From: Paragordius varius
Lineage: Eukaryota > Nematomorpha
DNA length: 64,000 nt
Assembly (NCBI GenBank): GCA_964247055.1
Contig: OZ176052.1
Coordinates: forward strand, 3,968,001-4,032,000
Reading direction: 5' to 3'
The translations under genes and the position numbers were made by a program. Of this stretch, positions 25,801 to 40,700 are shown piece after piece. The notes beneath the pieces are model-generated. The model saw only the letters and a program-made list of their open reading frames with translations, ran no database searches and was not told where the DNA came from. Position 1 is the stretch's first letter. The number at the start of each line of letters is the position of its first letter.

Positions 25801-28800
25801 GATCAGGTATTTATGTTACACAAATAATTTTTTACAAATGAGTTTTCGTATTTTTGGCTGTATAAATTATAAAAATAATTTGGGTATTTATCAAAGAAAA
25901 AGGATTGCAAAAGAAATTAAGGTTTTATTTTAACAATTTCTGTGCATTAAAACCAATGTTTAAATATTTTTGTCATTTATTACTATAGAATAAATTGATT
26001 GATAAATTGAAGACGCAAAATCAAACATATGAGAACATTGTTAATAAGCAAGCTGGTCTTTTACAAGGAAACAATGCAAAAGGTATTCGCACATAATATT
26101 TAATTAATAATTTTTTGTTTTTGTTTAAATGGTTAGATATTTATTAAGGGCTTAAACTTATGTACGCCTCTTTCTCCCAGATAAAATGGTTACATGTCTT
26201 TCAATAAACACTAAAATTTGTAACCAACTGTTTTTTAAAATTTATTAAATTAAGGTGTTCTTAAAAATTATGCTTTTAAAATTTTGGATTTGCAAGTTCT
26301 GCCATGTTTTTTATAATTTAGGTAATGAATTTGCCGTCCCTTCTAAAGACATTATTTCGGATATTCAAAGGCATTATGAGGCTTTAAAGAAGGAACATAA
26401 AGCAGTAGAAATCGAGTTAAAATCTCAGCTCAAAGAAACGAACAACATAATTGCTGCCTTAAAACTTGAATCAAATGCGTTGACTTACAAGGTAATTTGT
26501 TTTATAAAAATCCGTAATCTGGCCCTTAATTAATTAACCTATTTTACCTACATCTTATATTTAAGATATATGGAATATTATTGAGTAACTTTATTTTCAT
26601 GTTTTTTATTAATTATCATATTTTACCTACATACTATATTTTTGACCATTCCTGTATCACCGCAAATATCACTAAACATTACGATATTTATTTCGTTTTA
26701 AAACTGTTTTTGAAACATGAAGTTGTATAAAATGAAATAAATCAATACTTAAACTTTTATACATACCATTTTTATTGGTTATTTAAAATTTAAATTATAT
26801 TCATTACCTACTAAATCATTTTTCCCAAAATTAAATAATTTGCAGCAACGTTTGGCTCAAGATAAAGAAAATAATTTGAGGAGAGATTTAGAGCGTGCCC
26901 GCAAAGAAGTACAAAACGAAAGACAACAATTAACAACTCTGGTTAATAAATTAACTGAAAAAGATGCGGATATTTGTAAAATACAAATGGTAATATATTT
27001 AATTAAGATTATCAAATCAATGCTAATAAAATAACCCCTCTTTTAATCTTTATAAAAATTATTGTACTTTTTTAATTTTTAAATTATAATTGTTAAAAGT
27101 TGTTATACTTTCCCATATTTTATGGGTATAATGTGACCCCCATAAAAGCCAAAAATGAATCATTTTTAATTTTTTCCTTTTTTTAAAAATTTTTTATTGA
27201 TTATTATGTATTATTCAATAAAATTAAATATTCATGAAATTTTTTTAAAAAAATATAATTTAATATTTTTTAAAAGTATTCATTATACGGATTATAAGCC
27301 ATAATTTGTTTTTCTTAATAGGATAAATTATGAGGAGAACATCTATTGTACATATCAATTAAAAATTTATAATATTTTCTTTTGTTATAGAAAACAATTG
27401 AATTACAACAAGAAATATCGAGCAAGGATCTGAATATTAAACGGCTAGAAAGTCAAATTGAAACGTTAAAGAGTCAAGTGGATGTTATGTCCAAAGCCAA
27501 ATCTTTAGAAAATAGTGAAAATTCTCTTTTGAATAACATACTTGGCAACATTAAAACTCTCCAGGTAAATATTTTTCTTTTTCGCAATGTTTTAACATTT
27601 TTTATCATAGAATTCTAAAAAATAAATATGTTAATTCTATCCTATGATAGGTGGTTTAATATCTTTGCATATATTTTAAGAGTGAATTAATTTAAATAAT
27701 TTGCCGAATGATTTATATTAAAAAATCATTTAGTCGTTTTTTATAATAAATAGGGAATATTGAGATATTTTTCAATTCTTATTTACATATATCATTTTAA
27801 TTTAATATATTCTTACACACATTAGACTTCGTTTGAATTAACGGAAAAAGATACGGTCGGTAAATTAGCCACTGAAAACGCAACATTGATTGAGGAGAGA
27901 AAAGAATTAAAATACAAATTAGAAAGCTTACAACTGGAATCACGTGTTAAAGAACAAGAATATATGGTATATTCCGTTTTATTTGCTATTTAAACCAAAA
28001 ATTAATTTTCATGTTTTAGCTTTTTTTTAAAATTGTCCATGGTTCGGTTCTTTATTATAAACTAACTTCTCATATAATCCAAAATTGATTGCGATGCAAT
28101 ATAATATACAGATCATTTTTAAAATTCTCTATTATTTTTGTAAAATTGATTGAACATTTGTTGTAACTAAAATTATCAAAGATTAAATAATGTAAATTTA
28201 AACACTAATATATAAAATGAAAATGTTGGACAAGCAATGTGTTCTACAAAGGATAGAAAAGGAGTATACAGAAAAAAAATGTTACATATCAGTTTACATA
28301 TGTATTTAAACAGCATTCCATTAATTTTATCCTTTATTGTTATGACAATACTAGAAAAAGGTTGAAGAACAGACCTATAAATCAGATGCGTTGGGAAAAG
28401 AAATTAGTCAATTAGTTTCAGAGAAATCTAAATTCTCAACACAAATTCAACAATTAACGCAAGAATTAAATGAAAGTCGAAGCGCACAATTTATCACATC
28501 TACGGTCACAGGTTTGTTGGGTGAAGAACAACCCAGCGGGCTTGGAAATACCAATGATTCAATCTTATCTTTTGGTGTTTTTTTATTTATTTTTCCTAAG
28601 TTTTCATATAATAATTTACAGGGGGGGCATCCTTTGAAAATTACTCTGATCATGGTTAAAAATATCATTAATACAATGCTTTTGTTGATATATTCATTAA
28701 TATTTAATTTTTCCAAGAAAAAATTTATTTACAGTGGACTGCGTCATCTTGACCCTGAAAGTGGGTATATATGAATCGAAATCCGCATCATGACCGTTTT

Positions 28801-31800
28801 TTGGGAGATAAATTAAAAAAATTTAGTTTATAATTAATGATAAATATATGTTAATAGTGGCCCTATTTTTATCCAAATTGTTGTAAAATATATGGATATA
28901 TTATCTACATCTTTTGACTTTTTTTGAGAATATTTAGTTAATATTCACATTTTTTTCAATATTTTTTGTTATGTTAAAAATAATTGAAAATTTTTTTCGC
29001 TTAATTACACTTGTAATAGTTTGTGGCAAGGTATACGCAATTTAGCCGTTGTATCTTAAAATTAGATAGTTCAAGAATTGGAAAATTAGTAACAGTTTTA
29101 ATTATAACGGACGGTTTATTTAAAAAAAGTTTATAAGGGGTCAATATTTAGATTATCTATTTTTAAAATGTATCATTTCGTATATTTAGTAATTTTTTAT
29201 TACATTCATACAAATCATGAGCCATATTTGCTTAAAATTATTTTTTAGGTGATATTGGAGCTAGTTCATCATTTATGCAAATACCAAAGTTGGATACGAT
29301 CACTAAAATTAAAGATGAAGAAATCTTCGGTAAAAATATATTAAACATAATATTTATACGATGCGATGTATTTTTGTCAAAATTTTTGGCTTAATTTTTA
29401 AAACATCCGAAAGATATAAATACTTTAAATATCGATAACAATATTTTTAAATAATATCTTAAAATAAAATTTATTTATTTTTAATCCAAAGATTTAAAAA
29501 ATACGTTGAAAACGAACGAAGAACATCTCGCCAACTACAGATCCATGGCAGAAAATATGGAAAAACAATTGAATCAAAGTCAAGAACTTATAGTTAAATT
29601 GGAGACTACGTTGGAACAACATACAAAAAAGCATGAATCTTACGTTGAAGAACGTGAATCTATGGTTTCATTTTATAAAACAATTATCTTCACCTCTTTT
29701 TTAGTTATATATTAGTAAAAGTTGGAAATTAGCCTAAGTCTTTACAATTTTTTATATTTTTGTCATGTACTTTTACCTAATTATAACAAAATACCGGGAA
29801 AAACTAATAAACAGTAACATAATGATGAGTCAATATTTATATACTTTTATTATTTATTATTTTCATGTTTAAATAATTTTTGAAACTTTTTTTTTTCATT
29901 TTTTTGATCATACATTAAACATTAATTACGCATTTAATAATTGAATTCGTGTACCCATCGCTCGCTAGTTAAAAGATTTGAAAACGCGACTTGAAACCCA
30001 AACGAATCAATATAACCAAGAGTTGTCTGAATTAAATGCAACCGTTAAAAATCAATCGGAGGAGATTGAACGTTTACAAAAACTAGCTAATGAACGCAGT
30101 GAATTACGCGATCAAATGGCTGAGAGGTGTCGAACACTCGTTTCTCAAAACTGTGAATTAACTGTTCAAATTGAACAAATTACGCAAGAAAAATCAGTCT
30201 TAAAGGATGCTTTAAATAACCTTAAAGGCTTGATTTGTACTAAAGCAGCCAAAGGAATTACGTCAACAATACCAGCCTTGGATAGGCCAGATGGCAAAGG
30301 GATTGATGATAAAGACATAGTATTGAATTGTTTATCACATCATCCATTATATACATACCTACCTGCATTTTTGATTTTTATTAATTTTGAATATTAACGA
30401 AATTTGGTAACATATACATACATAATAAGCATTATACGATTTAAAGCAAAACGATTTTTCATAAAACTATTTGAAAATGCCATATTTTTATATCTCGTGT
30501 CACATTTTAGCCAAATGCGAATAGAAAAAGAATTAGATACTATAGTTTATTTTAAAAGCAAGAATTCAATCTAGTCATTAAAATTAAACATTTTTATTTA
30601 AATTTATATAATATTCATTGTAAGTTCTTTATTATAAACTAATCAAAAGTAGTTATAGAGATCTCTTTACCACCTATTTTTTATATATAGTAACACTAAG
30701 AAAATAAGTCAAAAATTACAATAATATACAGCTTTCATATATAATATTTCAATTTTAGTATATTAAATTATTATTATCCATTATTTATATTATATGACAT
30801 AGGATGAATATATACAATCAAATATTAAAATTAAGTCAGAATACGATAATTTACTCAAAAAGTATGGCCAACTTGAAGAGGCTTGTAACACATTGTCTCA
30901 AGAATGTGACAAGGTTTTTTATTTATTCATCTTTATCCACATTGTTACCAAAAATTATTATTTTCAAAGATAATAAATAGCAGATATTTAAAATAAATCA
31001 TTTTCACATTTATTTATGTTTTAGTTAAAATCTGGATATTCTCAAATGTTGGGTACAGCTTTCGAAGATCCTGAACGCTTAATTACGTTGGATGATTTGA
31101 AAGCCGTGTTTACTGAAGGGGAAGGAAACGCAATGAATTCTAGTGGTACGAATACCACGACCCCTGCTCAAAATATAATTTCATACATCAAGTAATTAAT
31201 AAAATTATTTTTTAAAAGAATTAATTATACATCAGAATTTAATAAGATTTAGAATCGGAACCACTCGGCTTTAAAATTAAAAAATGGTTTCAAAAACGAG
31301 ATTTTACATCCAAATGTTAATTCGTGAATTTTTTATTGTTTGATTGCAATATATTTTTGTATTTTCTGTGTATGTAACCATTCATATATTGTATATTTTT
31401 TAACAAAAAACAGGTACACAATTAAGGTTGGAAGCATACATATTTTTTAGGCAATTACCCAATAATGCAAAAAAATAAAATTTATATATAAAACGGAAAC
31501 TCATATATAATTTTAAAACGCAATAACTTTAATTTGTGCTGCTTTTATTTATAGCTATTTACGGATGTACAACCAAAAATTTCTTAAGGAAGGTCAAGAT
31601 TACAAAATTGAATGCAAAACGCTCCAAATGAAGTGTGTTGATTTGGACAGAAAATTGGTTGAATTAACGGAAACCATTGAAAAGTCAACCAAACAAAACA
31701 CGATCGATGAGGTTAGTATATTTTTTACACGCGAGATAATTTTTAATCGGTTTATCAAATTGTTTATAATATCGATTCTAAAAATTTATATATTCGCTAT

Positions 31801-34800
31801 TATCATTTTCAATCATACCAACTATTTTTTGATTTAAATTAAATTTATTTCAAAAAGCGAAATATTGCAAACATTTTTTTAAGATTTAGAAACCATGATC
31901 CGTACTTATAAAAACGGTATTCCTTATTGTTTTTGTAAAAGTTTCCCCTATATCGTGTCCAAAAAAGTTATTTTTTTACATTACCTATATAATTTATTAT
32001 ATAAATAGTCTGTAGAAACCAAATACGTAAAAGAACTAGTAGAGTGCAAAAATCGCATTAGAGACCTTGAATCAGAACTTAGGATTAGTGTGGCTAATTA
32101 TGAGGATTGTCACACCAAATACTTGATCCTTTTGGATAAAAGCACTCAGCCACCCTCCATACCTGATAAATTAGAACCAATTTTGCCCATAGGTCCCACA
32201 CCCCAGGAATTGGAGCTTAAACGAATCAATACACTGTTAGAAACGGAAAATACTGAAATGAAGTTAATTTTTGTTTTTATTTCTTTTTTTGTTTTGCTTT
32301 AAAGTGCAATATATTGACGGTTTTTCGATGTGATGTTTACATATTGACATCATTTGAAACTAACATATTTAAATTTTTTAGGTCATTTTGCATGAGTATA
32401 TAATGCCTTTATTGGAATCATTTTGTGTGAACAACATTCGTAAAAAAGTTTACTTTAGTATAAAATTTACGTTTTAGATAAATTTATATTTTATTAAAGC
32501 CTGTTTTTCAATTAAATGTTTTTTTTGTTTAGACACGCAATTAAAGATTGGGAAGAAAAATATCGGGACATGTCACAAAGGCTGGATGATTTAAGCAATA
32601 AAAATCAGAAAGAAACTGAACAACGCGATCAAAACGTTCAAAGGTTTATAATATACTTATTGTTACATTATAATTTATTTAATAAAATTAATTTAATATA
32701 TTGTTAAAATGGCGTTTTACTTTTTTTTAATATTTTTGTTTTGGGATTCAAATACATTCATGTACGAAATGGCTTAAATATAAATAATTAATTTTGTTTT
32801 TTTATTTATTAAAAACAGAATAATTTATACATAATAATATTTAGTCTTGTAAATCTCATAACTCTTATTCATACATCATTATTGTTTAAAATCGATCAAA
32901 AATTTTATATGTGTATAGAAAAACATCATGTTTTATCTAATTTAGGTATAATTATCGGATTACGTAAATTTAACAATAACTACTTTATTTAATCGGTAAT
33001 TTTTTTACCACACGAATAAACATTGTCAAATGTTAATAAACAAATCGAATAAACACTAATAAAACCAGGATTAAAATCATTTTTGTTAGTTCAAAATTAT
33101 ATAAAAAATTATTAGTTTGAAAGAGGAAATCGAAGATATGACACTCAAACTTGCCGTATACATTAACAAAGATGCAGTGAACGAAGATAAGCTTAGGGAT
33201 ACCGAGGAACAGAATCAAACACTTTTAGCCAAGATTGAAGAAATGGTAAATTTTATTTATCATTTAAAATGATATAAAAGGGAGATTATTTTCAAATATT
33301 TATTAATGTGATTAATTATTTTCTATCGAATGATGATTGCTGTAAGAAATAAACCATTATTATTTATCAAATATGACCATTGTTATAGAGTGTTTTTATG
33401 ATATCATACTATAATTTATACTATATTTAAAGTTAAAACAACGGTATTAAGAATCAGAGAACCGTTATATGTTCCTGTTCTAGTACAAATTTCGCCAAAA
33501 AATGATTCCTTTAGTTTTTAAAAAAAAAATTTGATTCGGTTCCACATAAACGGTTTTGGTTTTGATTCCTGGTAAAAACTAAAGAAACTCCTGACAAAAA
33601 TTTAAAATTGGTGGCTAATAAATTTATCATTATAGGTAAAGTAGTATGAAACTTTTTTTGATCCTTGTTTAAGCTATTGTATACCAAAGTTTTTGCTTAT
33701 ATTACCTAATAATTTTTTGACTTAGTTTATTTAAATTCATAAAATATTACACGTCGTGGTTTATGTAGCGCGTAACCAACAATAAAATCCGTGCGCTTGC
33801 CCGCAAATACAAACAATTGCACGAAGAATCGACCGGGAATATGAGTGGAGAGGCCTTAATTTCAAATTTAATTAGCACTAATAATAATGTTATAACAACT
33901 TGCTCTAACTCAACGGCTATAACGCCAGGATTATTAAGCCACCTTTCAACAACACAGTTTGCCCCCCCATCCACAACGGATAACATTGAAAGTGCATTAG
34001 CTAATGTTGACCAAGTAATTATAATTGTTTGCCTCTACATAATGCAGAAAAATATAAATTAATAAGTAATAATAAAAGGCATGACCAAAATTATGATCAC
34101 GTTAATAATTTTTCATTGTATCAATTGGTAGATTAATATTTAGTTTTTAAGGTTTTAAGGGTGTATATGATGGATTTTGTAAGAAGTGTTAGGATTTTGC
34201 CATCATGTATAATCAATATAATGATGATAGTATTCTTTGTAAATATATATATACTTTTATATATAATGTCATCAAAAAAGTATGGCTTTAGAAAAAATAC
34301 ATTTTTTGTGTTATTTAGCTATTATTGTATTATATAATTTTTTTGCTTAATACTTTTTTGAATCTTAGATAAATATGGATATTAACCCCGGTGAACAACA
34401 ACATTTGGATACGACCGATTTTAAAAGTATGTTTTTTCGATATTAAATCTAATACAATTTATATTAAATGTTAATCCATATGTTGTCGTCCTGTAGATAA
34501 ATACGAACAAACCGAATCTGAACTTCAAACTGTGCGAGACAAATGCGATGACTTACAAAAGGAATTGGGTAATTTTTGTCATATTTGGGGATTAAAAAAA
34601 TTAAAACCTAATTGTTTTAGTGCTTTAATAATCGCATTTTATAGTTAAAGTTTTGACCATTAGCAACTGAGACGACTAGCGATGATGTAAATGAATGATC
34701 AATTTCATTATTTTTACCGCAAAGCAGTAAAATATTATGGACGATAGAAATTATATATACTTGTATAAAGTTATATACATTTCTCCCAACGTTTTAAATT

Positions 34801-37736
34801 TACACCTCTATCTTACTTATTTTTACAGAAGAAAAAAATTTGCGTTTGGCCTCCCTCAAATCCCAATATGAGGCGCGAATCAATAAAATGAAATCACAAA
34901 TGATGGTAGTAAGTGAACAACAATCAGAACAAAAAAGCTCAATTATTGCTAATGAAAGCGAAATATCAATATCCAAATCACCATTTGTTACAACAAGTGT
35001 CGAGGGTCGTGGCGATATGTCATTTGTCCAATCTACATTATTATCATCGACGATGACAAATGTAGTAGTATCTAATATAGAGCCGTCGTCTATCAATAAT
35101 AAAAATAGCTCAAATTTGGACTTTGAATTGTTGTCCCCAAATCGTTCTGATTCTCTACTGCAACAATTTTTGCCTGTTAAGAGTGAGGTAGTAAAATATA
35201 AAAAAAATTTGATAGAGAATTAATTTTTTTTATCATTAATTCGTTTTTTACGCATACATTATCTATTATTTATTTTAAATAAAAAAAGATATTTTTTTGG
35301 CTGTTTAATTTTATATGGAGTGTACATCCTGATGTAGAAAATTTATACCAATTACAGTTCAAATTTACCCTTCAACAATTTAAATTCACCCTTGAACAAT
35401 TCAAATTCATCCTAAAAAATAAATTATGTGTTTTCGAACTAATATAAATCATTATGAATATGAAACATATATCTTTATGGCATTGTTTTATATTTTTTTA
35501 GTATTGTTTTAATTTAAAACAAAATATTAGTGTTTAAAAATATATTAAAATATAGGCAATTTTTAATCTTTCTATAAACACATAATTTATTTTTAGGGTG
35601 AATTCGAATTGTTCGAGGTTGAATGTGAATTGTGTAAGGGTGAATTCGAATTGTAAATGGTATATTATATAAGTGTACAGTTAGAATACTATATTTGTAT
35701 TTTTTGACTCTTAGCAAATAGGTTTTAATCAAGAATCAACATGTCAACCAATCACTAAGAAGGCTGCTGCCAATGTTAAAGGATTTGTTGTGTCTCCAGC
35801 TTTTACTATATCATCATCCGATGCAAACATAGGTATATTATTTTATATTTAAATTTAATTCGTGTACTATTTTTCCAAATTGTAATGGGCGAAATTTGAT
35901 AATGCTTCTATTTTTAGCCATATTTTGTTGTAGTTTTTCCATAATTTATTTAAGAAAATATTTGGTATTCTCATATATATATATATATATATATATATTT
36001 GTATATATATTTGTGTAATTTTTTCATTATAATTTTTTGGATAGAAATATTTCATAATCTGTAATGATTATTTAAATATATACAATTTAAAACATTTTTT
36101 CCCTTGCTACTGTGAAATAAATTGATTTTTTAATTATTATTTTTTACAGATTTTAAATTCTATTTTACAAAAAGATATGAATTTGATTATTATTGTTTTA
36201 GAAAACGCACCCGAAAGAAATACTGTTGAGGAATCAAGTGTTTATGGAACACCCTTTTGTAATATTAACTCGGTGACAACTAACGTACTCTATTATCAAG
36301 CTTCATCAAGTGATAATCTTTTATTGTTCAATATAATTTAGATATTTTTTAAATATTCTACGACATTAATTTATTTAAAACTATTGACGCCTTTTCATTG
36401 GAATTGTGTAAAATATTCGTAAATTTCTAATTTTGATGAAATTTAAATTTTAAATATCAATTATTTAATCAACTTTTTCAGGTACCATAATTATTCCATA
36501 GCTAACCTAAATATATGTATGTAAATTCAATTATTTATTGAAAAATGTATATTAATCTATCTTCATAAAACAACCTAAATGAGGAATTCTAGATAAAATT
36601 TAATGACAATTTAATTAATAATCTTTTTTTGCTGGACCGTTTTTAGTTTTATTAAATTATAAATATAATATAGAGTAGTTTCAATTAATTTCGTTAAATT
36701 GTACAAAAATATTCATTTATATGATATAGAAAAGTTTAATCTTAATTATAAACATTTTTATAGGTATAACCAGCTCAAATGTAAGCACGAAACCTGCCGT
36801 TAGTATTAAACCATTACTTTTCCCACCAGCGCCGAAAATATCTCAATATTATTTGGGGTCAACTGGAACTTCAAGTTTGCCTGTTTTTAAAGAAACTTGT
36901 ATTGAATGAAAATTTGAAAAAATATCAAAATTTTTGGTTGGTTTATTGAAATACTGTTTTTGGAAAAAATATAATGTAGTCTATTGATGGTATATTTTAT
37001 GGAATCCACTTTTATTATTATAATTATATAATCATTTAAATTATGTTCACAATATATTTGGAATTAAGTATATTCAGCGATAATCGTAATATTTTTTATA
37101 TAAATTCTCGTTTACTACGAGGAAACCTACTTAAACTTAAAAAACCAAATCAAATAATATATTAAATACCTTAAAAATGGAATCAATAAAAGTCCTCCTA
37201 AAAAATGAAAAATAAAATAGTCATTTTTTGCAAAAACATATGAAAAAATTGAAGTTATAAAACAAGTATGTCATCCAAATATATGTGTTTTTACATTTTT
37301 AGTCTGTATAAAAATTAGTTTTTTACTGAAAATAATTTTTTTAGGAACACATACTAGCACAATTGGTATTGCTGCCCCTAATGTACACGCAACAATGTTT
37401 CAATCTCCCATATCTTTTACGCCATTTTCTGTCAACCATACTAACGCGATGAACACAGATTTCGAATCAATCATGTCGGGACAAGGTTCATCCGATATAA
37501 TTGAGCAAAATGAAGGTAGACTTATTGATTATGATTTTTCAATAAATTTTTAATAAAAACTAAGTTTTGTAGAAAAAAATGGTTAGAATTCTACAACCCT
37601 TTTTATTAATTCATGACAACTTAAAACGACAACTAAGGTTATATTATAAAAATCTGAGTAAGATAGGTTAATTTTTATGGAAAAAAATTGCCTGTTTGTT
37701 TTTAATTATTGTGAAATTTTTATATTTTTATCCACT

Positions 37737-37784
<48 letters not shown>

Positions 37785-40700
37785 AATATATACCATTTAC
37801 GGTTCAAATTCACCCTTCAACAATTCAAATTCACCCTAAAAATAAATTATGTGTTTTCGAACTAATATAACTCATTATTAATATAAAATATATCTTTATG
37901 GCAAAAATTATTATTTTTTCAGTATTATTTTAATTTAAAACAAAATTTTATTTTTTAAAAATATATTAAAATATAGGTAATTTTTAATCTTAAAAAACAT
38001 GTTATATATTTGAGGGTGAATCTGAATTGTTTGAGGGTAAATTTGAATTATTTAAGGGTGAATTTGAACTGTAAATGGTATATATATATATATTTAATAT
38101 TTATATACAGGCAATAATTTTCAAGATGTCGGTAGCAATTTTACTCAAAACGCATCTCTCATGAGTAATACAATTTCAACTTCAGATCAAAATGTCATTA
38201 GTTCTGCTTTTGTTAGCCCTGTTCCATCAAGTATGGTTCGCATAAACCCTTATCAGCATAATCAAGGAGTTTCAATACCTTTCACTTCAAATTTAGAGTA
38301 AGTTTTTTTTTGTCTAAATTAATAGATTGTCTATGTTAATGGATGGAAATACATCAAAGTAAATTTACATAAATGTGAAATTTTTGATTACACTATTAAT
38401 ATTTGTCAACAGTAATGATAAAACAAAAAAATGCATTAGAAATGAAATCAAAAAACATATTTTAATAATATTAGGTGGTATTATATAAACTATTAATCAT
38501 TTTCTTTTCATCATCCTTGTTCTTTGATAAAGCTTCGTTGAATATTATCTTTTCTTTAAAACCTATTGTGGGATCCCTGTTAATTTATGCTAAGACATGT
38601 AATCTTCATAGGCCATTTGTCTATTAATTAAAATCATTAATGTAATTTGCTTAAATTATGCGAAAGCTTTATATATATATATATATATCACTTACAAGAT
38701 TTTAATTTGTATATAGCATAGAGAATTTTGAATCCGAAATGCTAACAGATGAAGTCGATGCAAGTTTAGCAGTCAATGGTAAGAATAAATTTAGATTAAC
38801 ACTTTATTTCCTTTTGGGGTGGTTACCCCACAATTTTAAATTTAATTAGTTTATAATATGGATGTTTTGGGCCAAAAATATATATCTATGACCTGGCATA
38901 TTATCTAAAAGTATTGTCAAAAATGAAAAAATTCGCATCTCAAATTTTTACCCCTAATGCTCTCCATTAAATGGCTGATGAAAAATTGGCATATAAATAT
39001 ATTGAAAATTAATAAATGTGTAGATTTTAATTTGACTTATTTCTATTAAGTTATATTTTTAACGGGATTAAACCTCTAAAACAGAAAATCACAATTTAGT
39101 GTTAAAAGAAAATAATTATATTAAAACAACTTATATTATATATATATATATATATATATATTATACCTTAGTTTCAAACGACGGATATTTAACCTTATCA
39201 CCACGTGAGCTATTATCAGCTGAAGATACTTCTACCCAATCGGTATATACCTTTTTAACCTCAATGTTCTTTCTGGAATATTAATTATTATTAAATTTAT
39301 ACAATAATTGAAATATTACTTTAGCTTATTGATTTGGAAAACTCGCAATTTCATACACAACAAGAAGAAAACGAATTTATTGAACAAGAGGAGATTGAAG
39401 AACAACCTGGGCCATCTAGTGCTTATGTGGAACAAAAAAGTATGGAAAAAAATTCTAAAAAAATTTTAAATAATAATTTTTTTAGAGAAACGCATAGGTA
39501 CATTTTGTGAATCAAATGATCATTTTCGATTTCTACATATATGCTTTTATCTATATTCAGGTTTTAGTCAGCAAACTCTCATTCGATTAACACCACGTGC
39601 CAAAGCTGAGATAAATAAAGTTTCAATCACACAAAACGTAAATGAGACCATACCTTTTGATTTTCGTAAGTTTTTATCAATTTTGCAAATATTTTTTCTA
39701 GGAGACATTGATTGAAGGGACTATTTTAATTGCATTTAACGTAATTTATATCGTTGAGCCATACCGATTCGATTATGACTTTATGATATAACATATATTA
39801 CAAAATATATTTTCCTTCCAATATTATAGGGGCCGAAAATATACCCTTCAATTCTAATAATCAGGAGAAATTGTGCGGCGTGGAGGTTTCATCCAATACA
39901 CAAGATAGTACAATAAATGTTAGCCATTCCACAACTACGCTTTCCACCATTCAACCTTATAGTTCGCAACAATATTCGAATTCTGCTGCGTTTTCTTCTA
40001 ATTCATATGTTGTTGGCCCCCTTACCACAACCCTATCTGCAGTGAGTAGTAATTTAACTTCAACAACGCAACAACAAGCGGCATCAACATCATCAACGTC
40101 TACTAATCGCATAAGTTTAGTTTCTGGTCTTTCAATCTATAGTACTCAACATAGCCAATCATTGGCTTCCACTACACTTAATATGCCTTTGAGTGCTTTT
40201 ATAAGTGGTGGTGGTGGTGGACAAGGTACCGCTAATCCTATCAATGCATCACACAGTTTATTATTAACTAATACCAATAATTTTATCAAAATGGGAGGAA
40301 AATTTTCTNNNNNNNNNNNNNNNNNNNNNNNNNNNNNNNNNNNNNNNNNNNNNNNNNNNNNNNNNNNNNNNNNNNNNNNNNNNNNNNNNNNNNNNNNNNN
40401 NNNNNNNNNNNNNNNNNNNNNNNNNNNNNNNNNNNNNNNNNNNNNNNNNNNNNNNNNNNNNNNNNNNNNNNNNNNNNNNNNNNNNNNNNNNNNNNNNNNN
40501 NNNNNNNNTGCAAGTAACCTAATAACATCAGCAATCAATACAACAAATTCTCAAACCTTTATGGCTGAAAAAAAGGATCAATCTATGCCACTGAACTTTA
40601 AGGAACCACCCCTGTCATTGGCTAATTTAACGTTTGCTCAACATTTAAAAATGCGTGCACCTTATCCCAGTGCTTCTAATCCGAATAAAAGGGGAGGAGG

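Noticed and set aside
28731-28761. Possible TPR exon (GLRHLDPESG) after an ACAG acceptor
   Set aside because: Its natural frame needs a phase-2 join, but the preceding 33-nt exon ends in phase 1 and joins exon 21 (GDIGASSSF) cleanly.
35867-36055. Frames containing Ile-Tyr runs, here and at 13198, 37677 and 39099
   Set aside because: They are (TA)n translated; only the 39.1 kb one keeps a possible coding link to TPR.
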